Below are positions 9,220 through 17,307 of a stretch of 37,858 bases of DNA, piece by piece. Origin of the DNA: Persephonella sp. (GTDB taxonomy: Bacteria > Aquificota > Aquificia > Aquificales > Hydrogenothermaceae); assembly GCA_030949555.1 (NCBI GenBank), contig JAUZSJ010000013.1, positions 1-37,858 of the forward strand. Direction: 5' to 3'. Position numbers and translations under genes: made by a program. The notes beneath the pieces were generated by a model. The model was given only the letters and a program-made list of their open reading frames with translations. It was not told the origin of the DNA and did no database searches. Each line of letters starts with the position of its first letter. Position 1 is the stretch's first letter.

Positions 9220-10571
9220 TGAAAAAAATTTATGAGAAACCTGTAATAACAAAACTGCAGACAGGCTTTATGAATAAATTTGGTTCTTCTCCCCTTTATG
9301 CCAGGAAAATTAGAAAAGATATAGATGGAGTGCCTATTTCAGAACTTGTGGAAAAATTTGGCTCTCCTTTATTTGTTATCTCAGAAAAAAAACTGAGGGA
9401 AAAGTTCAGACAGATATACAACGCCTTTTCTACAAGATATCCAAACGTCCAGTTTGGCTGGTCTTATAAGACCAACTATCTTAAAGCTGTATGTGCAGTT
9501 TTACATCAGGAAGGAGCTATAGCAGAAGTAGTATCAGCATTCGAATATGAAAAAGCAAGAAATTTAGGAATAGAAGGTAAAGAGATTATCTTTAATGGAC
9601 CTCACAAACCTGTGGAAATATTGGAGGTTGCAGCATCAGAAGGTGCAAAGATACATATAGACCATTTTGATGAAATCACAGATTTAGAAAAAATAGCAGA
9701 GAAGTTAGGAAAACAGATAAAGGTAGCCATAAGGATAAATATGGATACAGGAATTCATCCACAGTGGGACAGATTTGGGTTTAATCTGGAAACGGGACAG
9801 GCTTTAGATGCCGTAAAAAGAATAGCATCTGGAGGAAAATTAGTACTAAATGGTCTTCACTGTCACATAGGAACATTTATATTGGAACCGGAAGCTTACG
9901 GTAGAGAAGTTGAGAAAATGGTGAAATTTGCATACGAGGTAGAAGATAACTTTGGATTCAAGATTGAGTATTTAGATATTGGTGGAGGATTTCCTTCGAA
10001 AAACAGACTGAAAGGCACATACCTTCCCCCTGATGTGGCAGTCCCTCCAGTAGATGAGTATGCAGAAAAAATAACAGAAAGTCTGTATTCAAACCTGAGA
10101 CCAGGAGATTTTCCAAAACTCATTTTAGAAACAGGCAGAGCTATTGTTGATGAGGCTGAATATCTCATAACAACAGTATTTGCATCAAAAAGACTGCCAG
10201 ACGGTAGAAAAGCATACATAGCAGACGCAGGAGTTAATTTACTCTTTACAGCCTTCTGGTATAAATTCAACATAGAGATTGACAGAGAAGTTCAGGGTAG
10301 CAACGAACCTGCTGTAATATACGGACCTTTATGTATGAATATTGACATCATAGATGAAGGAACGATGCTCTCCCCCTTAGAAAGGGGAACAAGGCTGATT
10401 TTTTCACCTGTAGGTGCTTATAACAACACCCAGTGGATGCAGTTTATTGAATACAGACCAAATGTTGTAATGGTAATGGAAGACCAGACAGTAGAAGTTA
10501 TAAGGGAAAAGGAAAATCTGTCTGATATAGAAAAAAGAGAGAGACTTCCAGAAAGATTAAAAATAAAATAA
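9219..10571 (+). CDS. Fold-III PLP-dependent decarboxylase (diaminopimelate/ornithine-decarboxylase-like) with YxxP-bearing N-terminal extension
   Basis: 'FGWSYKTNYLKAVC' (PLP lysine), 'GLHCHIGTF', 'LDIGGGFP', 'LILETGRAIV', 'GPLCMNIDII'. Extra N-terminus MKKIYEKPVITKLQTGFMNKFG. Start overlaps the previous stop (TGATG). Confidence 0.9.
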   Translation: MKKIYEKPVITKLQTGFMNKFGSSPLYARKIRKDIDGVPISELVEKFGSPLFVISEKKLREKFRQIYNAFSTRYPNVQFGWSYKTNYLKAVCAVLHQEGAIAEVVSAFEYEKARNLGIEGKEIIFNGPHKPVEILEVAASEGAKIHIDHFDEITDLEKIAEKLGKQIKVAIRINMDTGIHPQWDRFGFNLETGQALDAVKRIASGGKLVLNGLHCHIGTFILEPEAYGREVEKMVKFAYEVEDNFGFKIEYLDIGGGFPSKNRLKGTYLPPDVAVPPVDEYAEKITESLYSNLRPGDFPKLILETGRAIVDEAEYLITTVFASKRLPDGRKAYIADAGVNLLFTAFWYKFNIEIDREVQGSNEPAVIYGPLCMNIDIIDEGTMLSPLERGTRLIFSPVGAYNNTQWMQFIEYRPNVVMVMEDQTVEVIREKENLSDIEKRERLPERLKIK

Positions 10572-10575
10572 ATTT

Positions 10576-12663
10576 ATGGGAAAGATAGTAAGAGAAATAA
10601 AGGCAGTTTTAAACAGCTACTCTGAAATCCTTTTTCTTGAAAGTTATGTAGCAGGATTTGTAATACTCCTGGTAACCTTTCTCAACCCCAACCTGGGGGG
10701 AGCAGGTATTATATCTATAATATCTGCATACCTGTTTGCAAGATTTTTAGGCATTGGAGAAACCTTTTTAAAAACAGGGTTCTACACATACAACTCTCTT
10801 CTTGTAGGTTTATCTATAGGATATCTGTTTAAATTGACACCATTAACAGTTTTTTTCGTAATTGCATCAAGTATCACCACACTGATTTTTTCTATTATGC
10901 TTTACAGTATTTTTTCCTACTACCTCAAAATCCCAATCCTCAGTCTGCCATTTGTTGTAATCAGTTCAACCATTTACCTTGCAGTATCAAACTATACAAA
11001 CCTTTTTGTAAATGCACTTTATCCCCATATTAATTTCTCGTTTTTAGAAAACTATATTCCGCTGTGGATTTCTGGGTTTTTAAAATCTCTGGGAACCATA
11101 ATGTTCCTGCCTGATGTTTTTGTGGGAATTGTATTTTCTGCAATTATATTTTTTGTGTCCCGTATTCTATTTATGCTCTCTGTGATTGGATATTATACAG
11201 GAACAATAACTGCTGCATTTTTAACAGGTTCTTATGATGTAGCATTTTCAGACATAAGTCATTTTAACTTTATACTGATTTCAATAGCTTTAGGGGGAAT
11301 ATTCCTTATCCCATCTGTAAAGTCTTACCTTATCGCAATAACAGGAGTAATCATATCAACCACAGTGCTGTCTGCAATAAAAACCTTCTGGTCCTTTTAC
11401 GGTATACCTGCCTTCACACTACCATTTAACTTTATCTCTCTAACGTTTATATATGTTTTAGGTGTTCTCGGATTTCCATATATGGCAAAGGTTATAAGGA
11501 AAACTCCAGAAGAAACGCTGGACTTTTATCTTACTAACATAAAAAGGTATAGGGGAAGCCACAACACTATTCATCTGCCATTTTCAGGTAAGTGGACTGT
11601 ATGGCAGGGATTTGATGGAAGATGGACCCACAAAGGAAACTGGAAGTATGCATACGATTTTGTTATAACAGATGAAAGTGGAAAAACTTACAGGAACGAA
11701 GGAAAACAGTTAACAGACTATTTCGCATATCGCAAACCAGTCCTGTCTCCAGTAAGAGGTAGAGTGGTGAAAGTTATATCAGACCTGCCTGATAATCCCA
11801 TTGGACAGGTAGACAGAGAAAACAACTGGGGAAATCTGATTATTATATACGACCAGCGAGGTTTTTTTGTTGAAATATCCCATCTATCTCAAAACTCTAT
11901 AAGGGTAAAAGAAGGTGACTGGGTGGAAGTGGGAACTTTTTTAGGACTTTGTGGGAACTCTGGATATTCTCCTCAGCCCCATATTCACATTCAGGTTCAA
12001 CCTTCTGCAGACATAGGTTCGTACACACTCCCATTTAGCTTCGTAAGCTACATCAGTCAGAACCGTTTCTTTTCAAACGACATTCCAAAAGAAGGAGAGG
12101 TTGTAGAACCTGTATTTCCTGATAAATCATTAGAAATAAAGATGACATTTATTTTAGATTACTCTTTTGAGTATGAAGTTATCAAAGGTAAAAGGAAAGA
12201 TAATTTATATCTAACTGTAAAAATGGCTCCTGATGGTACCTTCTATTTTGATTCAGGAAAAGGTCAGCTCTACTTTGGTAAGTACGAGGGAACATTTTAC
12301 TTCTACAGGATTGATGGGGAAGACCCTTATCTGAAACTGTTTTTCCTTGCCCTTCCCCGTATGCCCCTGTTTTACAGAGAAGGTATTGAATGGGAAGACT
12401 TTTTACCTGTTAAGATAGCCTCAGGAGAGATAAAAAAGTCTTTGATTCTTTTTCTCAGTTCATTCAATCATAACTTAGCTCAGATACATTACACAGGAAG
12501 GTTTGAAAAAGATATGAAAATATACGGAAGAATAACATCAAAAGCACTCAGCATAGATGAAGAACTGCAGGTAGAATTAGATGAAACAGTTGGCATAAAA
12601 AGTATAAAATTTAAGGACACACATATAAAACTCAAAAAGTTTATACACAGCAAGGAGGGCTGA
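10576..12663 (+). CDS. Urea-transporter-like membrane domain fused to a C-terminal M23/LytM-like domain
   Basis: N-terminal ~310 aa polytopic, UT-like ('AGFVILLVTFLNPNLGGAGIISIISAYLFARFLG', 'GFYTYNSLLVGLSIGYLF'). C-terminal half 'PVLSPVRGRVVKV...NNWGNLIIIYD...GDWVEVGTFLGLCGNSGYSPQPHIHIQVQ' is M23-like. Confidence 0.8.
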   Translation: MGKIVREIKAVLNSYSEILFLESYVAGFVILLVTFLNPNLGGAGIISIISAYLFARFLGIGETFLKTGFYTYNSLLVGLSIGYLFKLTPLTVFFVIASSITTLIFSIMLYSIFSYYLKIPILSLPFVVISSTIYLAVSNYTNLFVNALYPHINFSFLENYIPLWISGFLKSLGTIMFLPDVFVGIVFSAIIFFVSRILFMLSVIGYYTGTITAAFLTGSYDVAFSDISHFNFILISIALGGIFLIPSVKSYLIAITGVIISTTVLSAIKTFWSFYGIPAFTLPFNFISLTFIYVLGVLGFPYMAKVIRKTPEETLDFYLTNIKRYRGSHNTIHLPFSGKWTVWQGFDGRWTHKGNWKYAYDFVITDESGKTYRNEGKQLTDYFAYRKPVLSPVRGRVVKVISDLPDNPIGQVDRENNWGNLIIIYDQRGFFVEISHLSQNSIRVKEGDWVEVGTFLGLCGNSGYSPQPHIHIQVQPSADIGSYTLPFSFVSYISQNRFFSNDIPKEGEVVEPVFPDKSLEIKMTFILDYSFEYEVIKGKRKDNLYLTVKMAPDGTFYFDSGKGQLYFGKYEGTFYFYRIDGEDPYLKLFFLALPRMPLFYREGIEWEDFLPVKIASGEIKKSLILFLSSFNHNLAQIHYTGRFEKDMKIYGRITSKALSIDEELQVELDETVGIKSIKFKDTHIKLKKFIHSKEG

Positions 12664-12664
12664 A

Positions 12665-13588
12665 ATGAAAAGGTTTACAGCAGCAGTTTTAAGCTCTGCT
12701 TCAATAATTACAGTATCATATGCAAAAGATGTACTGATAAATACATCCTTTTACGGCAGTTATATGGATTATTCATCATCTGCCGTTAAAGATGATGGCT
12801 ACATAGGAGGTGTATATGGATATGCTGGCATAGGTCTGGAACATTCTGTAGAAGTAGAAATTGACTATACAAAAATAAATTACCCTCAGGCAGTGGAAGC
12901 TCTGAAGCAGTGGGATTTTACAGTTATGTACACTAACTACTCAGTAAGAAACACAAAAATAAGAATAGGTGGACACTACATAAATAGTGATGATTCTGCT
13001 ACTGATGGAGGTATTATCCTCACAGGTGGATACGAGTTTTACACCATAAGAAGTTACAGCTACGGTCTGGATATAGCCTTATCTTATTATGACAACTACA
13101 ACATAGAAAAAACATATATAAGAAGTCTGTACAGAGGTATGGGAAGAAGCCCTCTTTCTTACACTACAACTACAACAGGGTTGTGGGTATATCAGATTTC
13201 TCCTAAGTTGAGCTATTCATTCCCGGAAACAGCTGCAGGTGATGTATATTTAGAAACGAGAGGATATTACATAAGGACATCAGACGATGTTGGTTTTGGC
13301 AAAAACTTTTTTTCTGTTGAATGCAGCTTAAACCTCGATACAGGAATTTTTGAATTTAATCTTTACGGCTGGATTGGAGAGCAGGAATTTGCCGTCAAAA
13401 AGTACGGATTTGCAGTTTACAACCTGTCTGAGAAATACAAAAACGGCTTTGGTGCTTCCATAAAATATAAAATGTCTGAAAAATCTTCTGTAACTGTAGG
13501 TATCAAAAGGGAAACTTTTAGAGAGTTAGATAATCCTCGCGATGTGAAGATATCATCACTATATTTTCTTGCAGAGGTTAATTTCTGA
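12665..13588 (+). CDS. Probable outer-membrane beta-barrel protein
   Basis: Signal peptide (MKRFTAAVLSSASIITVSYAKD), alternating aromatic/polar strands, C-terminal Phe (AEVNF). Confidence 0.6.
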   Translation: MKRFTAAVLSSASIITVSYAKDVLINTSFYGSYMDYSSSAVKDDGYIGGVYGYAGIGLEHSVEVEIDYTKINYPQAVEALKQWDFTVMYTNYSVRNTKIRIGGHYINSDDSATDGGIILTGGYEFYTIRSYSYGLDIALSYYDNYNIEKTYIRSLYRGMGRSPLSYTTTTTGLWVYQISPKLSYSFPETAAGDVYLETRGYYIRTSDDVGFGKNFFSVECSLNLDTGIFEFNLYGWIGEQEFAVKKYGFAVYNLSEKYKNGFGASIKYKMSEKSSVTVGIKRETFRELDNPRDVKISSLYFLAEVNF

Positions 13589-14196
13589 TGAAAAGGCTGA
13601 TTCTTTTTATACTGATGCTGTTTATTACTGATTCCTATGCACTTGATTATCAGGATATTAAAATGTCGTATTACCGTTCCTATCAGTACGAAAAAACTGG
13701 AGATTACGAAAATGCCATAAAGGCTCTCGTATTTGTCTACAACGAATATCCAGATGGATATACAGTCAATCTCAGATTGGGATGGCTTTACTATCTTATG
13801 AAAAATTACGCAAACTCAGTATTTCACTACAAAAATGCTATAAAGTCTGCACCTTATTCTGTAGAGGCAAAGCTTTGGATACACACTTCCGCTACTTGCT
13901 CAGAAGAAATTTTCAGAAGTAGAAAAATATGCTACCAGATTTTAAATACAGATTTTTACAACTATTATGGCAATCTGAGACTGTCCTATGCTTTAAGAAT
14001 GGAAAAAAAGTATGAAACGGCAATTAAGATAGCACAGAAGATGCTTGCCCTATACCCAACAGATGTAAACTTTTTGATGGAACTGGCTCTGTCAAAGTTT
14101 GAATCTGGAAAAAAAGAAGAAGCCAAAAAGATATTTTTAGATGTGCTTATTTTAGACCCGGAAAATGTTACAGCAAAAGAGTACCTTAAACATTGA
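13588..14196 (+). CDS. TPR-repeat periplasmic protein
   Basis: Signal peptide; TPR-like repeats 'YEKTGDYENAIKALVFVYNEYPDGYTVNLRLGWLYYLMKNYANSVFHYKNAIKSAP'. Start overlaps the previous stop (TGATG). Confidence 0.75.
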   Translation: MKRLILFILMLFITDSYALDYQDIKMSYYRSYQYEKTGDYENAIKALVFVYNEYPDGYTVNLRLGWLYYLMKNYANSVFHYKNAIKSAPYSVEAKLWIHTSATCSEEIFRSRKICYQILNTDFYNYYGNLRLSYALRMEKKYETAIKIAQKMLALYPTDVNFLMELALSKFESGKKEEAKKIFLDVLILDPENVTAKEYLKH

Positions 14197-14543
14197 AATA
14201 TAACAAAAATCATAAATACCCCTACAGACAAAAATTAGATTTAAAAGGGAAGGTGGTGGTGGTTTTGAACAGAGTTATTATAGAAATTTTAGAGATGAAA
14301 GGCTGTCCAGAGTGTCATGTTATGAAAAAAGTACTAAATGATGCTCTGTCTGATATAGAGCATCTGAGAGATAAGATTGAAGTTGTTTTTTTAGACCTTT
14401 TTGAGGACAATAACCGTATAAATGAACTTGGGATGTATCGATGCCCGGCTCTTGCTATTAATGGAGTTATATATTTTATGGGAGAAATCCCAGGTAAAGA
14501 AGAACTGAAATCCATAATTATCTCAGAAATTGTGTCCCGTTAA
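14193..14543 (+). CDS. Thioredoxin/glutaredoxin-like protein (true start may be near 14262)
   Basis: 'IIEILEMKGCPECHVMKKVL' CxxC thioredoxin-fold motif, cis-Pro region 'CPALAINGVIYFMGEIP'. The ORF start is a TTG; a purine-rich stretch lies at 14245-14260. Confidence 0.65.
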   Translation: MKYNKNHKYPYRQKLDLKGKVVVVLNRVIIEILEMKGCPECHVMKKVLNDALSDIEHLRDKIEVVFLDLFEDNNRINELGMYRCPALAINGVIYFMGEIPGKEELKSIIISEIVSR

Positions 14544-14544
14544 T

Positions 14545-14937
14545 TTCTTTTTTTCTTTATTTTGTTTTTAAATTCTATAAATAATAATAAAAATAATAAT
14601 GTCCTGTGGATATGTGGATAACTTAAAAAAATTCTTGTTTTTCAATAGCTTATGCTGTGGATAAATTGTGGATAACCTGTGGATAATATGTGGATAACTC
14701 AAAAAATAAAAAGTTCTTATATTACAACACTTACAGGTCAGCAATTACTAACTTTTCTTATTTTTCAATGACTTAACCCTGTGGATAACTTTTTAAAAAA
14801 GCCTGAGTTATCCACAGCTTTTCGGGAGTTATCCACAATTTTTGCCCAGTTATCCACAACGATTTTTTGAAAAATGTGGACAACTTGAAAAAATTCTTGT
14901 TTTTCAATAACTTACACTGTGGATAACATGTGGATAA
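14545..14937. other. oriC: Candidate chromosomal replication origin (oriC): DnaA-box cluster plus AT-rich unwinding-element-like tract
   Basis: Eleven perfect 9-mers TTATCCACA/TGTGGATAA. Plus orientation at 14613, 14656, 14667, 14678, 14689, 14780, 14918, 14929; minus orientation at 14808, 14829, 14850. Near matches at 14605 and 14875. Flanked by an AT-rich tract at 14545-14600. Confidence 0.8.
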
Positions 14938-14938
14938 C
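14620..14938 (+). repeat. Three-copy direct repeat, core ttcttgtttttcaataacttacactgtggataac
   Basis: Copies at ~14620-14676 and ~14882-14938 (near-identical), and a diverged copy at ~14750-14789. Confidence 0.8.
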
Positions 14939-15414
14939 TACAGTTTTTTTATAATACTTCTGTTTTTAAGATTTAGCAGGAGCTCCTTTACAGTTTTTCT
15001 GAATACAGGATGAATAAACTCAGGCTGAATGTCAGATAGAGGCTGAAGGACAAAATCCCTCTCGTGAGCTCTGGGATGAGGTATAATTAACTCTTCTGTT
15101 TCCAGTATAATGCTTCCATAAAAGACAATGTCTATATCAATCTCCCTGGGTCCCCATCTGAATCTTTTTATTCTTCCAGTCTTTTTTTCTATTTCCTTTA
15201 GTTTTCTGAATAACTTTTCTGGGGAAAGTTGTGTAAATCCTGACACAACTGTGTTATAAAAGTCCGGCTGATTTTTATATCCTACAGCTTTCGATACGTA
15301 TATTGGAGCAACAGTAATTCCATTTAGTACCTGTGAAATATGTTTTATAGCTATCTCTATATTCTTTTTTCTGTTTCCTATATTTGAACCCAGACCTATA
15401 AAAACTTTTTCCAA
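14938..15414 (-). CDS. folK: 2-amino-4-hydroxy-6-hydroxymethyldihydropteridine pyrophosphokinase
   Basis: 'VFIGLGSNIGNRKKNIEIAI', 'RFRWGPREIDIDIVFYG', 'LIIPHPRAHERDFVLQPL'. Confidence 0.95.
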   Translation of the reverse strand: MEKVFIGLGSNIGNRKKNIEIAIKHISQVLNGITVAPIYVSKAVGYKNQPDFYNTVVSGFTQLSPEKLFRKLKEIEKKTGRIKRFRWGPREIDIDIVFYGSIILETEELIIPHPRAHERDFVLQPLSDIQPEFIHPVFRKTVKELLLNLKNRSIIKKL

Positions 15415-15443
15415 AGCCTCTTCCTGAATGTTAAAATTATTTT

Positions 15444-16723
15444 ATGTTTAAAACTATTTTATCAGTCTTTCTGGTATTTTCTGTTGCTTATGCATACGAT
15501 ATAGACACTCTTTTAGATGAGGCTCTGCAAGAGGTTGAGAGGGAAAGCTCAGAGAGATATTACAGTCTTGCCCTGAAACTCTTTAACGAAGGGCTTTACA
15601 ACCAGGCTATAAAAAATGGGGAAATATTTTTAGAGAAAAACACTGCAGATATAAGAAAGTTAGATAATATAGTTTCTCCTTCTTGCTGTTTCCTACTTTC
15701 TGACAGAAAAAAAAGATAAACTATTTAATCTTTTTCTTCAGTATCACAGTTCAAGCATATCTGAGGATACAAAGAAAAAGCTGTTTATATACACAAACAA
15801 TCTGCTGATAAGAAAAGGAGACTTTAAAAGATTGAGGATTGTCAGAAAAAAGGGAAAAAGTATTGTGTCCTATAAAAGAGAGATTATAAAACTGTCTGGT
15901 GTTTTTTCCCGGTTTGAGCCTGGAGTAAATATATTCAGACTTCATATGGGAAATCTTATCGGCAAAAACAGTGTATTTTTTGCCCGTAAAAATCTTACAC
16001 TTATAGAAATTGCAAAAATACTTTGATATGGGATACGACGAGCTCAAGATTGCAAATCCCCACATGGACCCGTTTGATATCCAGAAAGGGGAAGCAGTTT
16101 TTGTGCCGAGGAAGAGGATACTTCCTGAAAAAGATTTTGAGTTTGGAACTATTTATATAAACCTTTCAGAAAAGAGGTTATACTATCCATTGATAATAGA
16201 TGGAGAGCCTTATGTTATAACATTTCCGGTAGGTATAGGAAGGGATAATGCAGAATCTCCTATAGGTGTGTTCAGAATTACTCAGAAAAAGGAAAATCCG
16301 TCGTGGGTTGTTCCAGATTCTATAAAGGAGGAAGACCCATCCCTTCCTCCAGTTGTTCCTCCAGGTCCGGATAATCCTCTTGGTGTCAGAGCTATGAGAC
16401 TGGGTAATACAGAGTATCTTCTCCATGGAACAAGCAAGAGGTTTGGTATAGGTATGAAGGTAAGTCATGGATGTATAAGAATGTACAACAGAGATGTTGT
16501 GAGACTGTTTGATGTTGTGAAAAAGGGAACAAAAGTTATTATAACTGAAAAAAATTACAAATTCTTTAAAGATAGTAGATTTTATTTAGAAATTTTTAAT
16601 TTTAAAACAGAAGATTTAAATAATGTTTCAAAAATGCTACTGGAAAAAGGTATAAAAATCTCCCCCAATCTTTTGATGTTCTACAGTAAAGAGAAAAGGG
16701 GATATGCTATCCCCCTACTGTAA
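15444..16723 (+). CDS. LysM-like / L,D-transpeptidase (YkuD) protein, two frameshifts
   Basis: Signal peptide at 15444; homology moves frames at ~15660-15720 and ~16015. YkuD motif 'LLHGTSKRFGIGMKVSHGCIRMYNRDV'. Confidence 0.85.
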
Positions 16724-16724
16724 A

Positions 16725-17117
16725 CTATTTTGCAAGTGATTTTCTCATAACCCTCTCAATATTGTCAGACAGCCTGTCCAGTTTTGCTTCTAAAGCATCT
16801 ACTCTATCTTTAAGACCTCTGATGGCTGCCGCATTCTTTTCAGCCTTTTCGTCCACTGCTTTAATCTGTTTTTTAATGTCAGCATGTTCTGCTTCTATAT
16901 TTCCTACTTTTGTTTCCAGGTCTGAAATTCTGCCGACAATTTTAGGGTGCTCTGTTTTGTGTATCTGCTCTATCTGGCTTATTTTACCTTCTAAGGCGTT
17001 CAGTTTTTCTAAAATCTTAGCATTCTGCTCGTCAACATATGACTTTGATGCACATCCTGTAAGGACAGCAGCAGAAACTCCTAAAACGACCGCACCTTTT
17101 AAAAATCTGCTTAACAT
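16725..17117 (-). CDS. Coiled-coil lipoprotein
   Basis: Lipobox 'AAVLTGC'; heptad-like 'LNALEGKISQIEQ...LEAKLDRLSDNIERV'; Lpp-like C-terminus. Confidence 0.7.
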   Translation of the reverse strand: MLSRFLKGAVVLGVSAAVLTGCASKSYVDEQNAKILEKLNALEGKISQIEQIHKTEHPKIVGRISDLETKVGNIEAEHADIKKQIKAVDEKAEKNAAAIRGLKDRVDALEAKLDRLSDNIERVMRKSLAK

Positions 17118-17191
17118 GTCTAACCTCCTTATATGTATGTTTATTATTTAAGTTTAACACAAAAAATCAGCATACTTGTAAAATAACTGCA

Positions 17192-17293
17192 TTGTCTTTA
17201 TTCAGATATTGTAATAAAATATAAATAGCTACCCTCCTAAAAGTGTTGACCGAATCTGCCATCTGAGGCATCATATTGATGCCTCACTCTTTT
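17192..17293 (+). ncRNA. Candidate small RNA or leader transcript with promoter-like boxes and terminator upstream of the KdsC-like gene
   Basis: TTGTCT (17192) -17 bp- TAAAAT (17215). Then ctaccCTCCTaaaag, hairpin GAGGCATC-atatt-GATGCCTC (17265-17285) and a T-tract. Confidence 0.4.
17265..17293 (+). terminator. Rho-independent terminator
   Basis: Perfect 8-bp stem GAGGCATC/GATGCCTC followed by actctttttttt. Confidence 0.7.
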
Positions 17294-17307
17294 TTTTCGG
17301 AAGCAGG

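Noticed and set aside
14545-14937. CRISPR array or plasmid iteron cluster as explanation for the TGTGGATAA repeats
   Set aside because: Repeats are 9-mers in both orientations, exactly the DnaA-box consensus. There are no spacers of CRISPR size, no cas genes and no Rep gene, and housekeeping genes flank the region.
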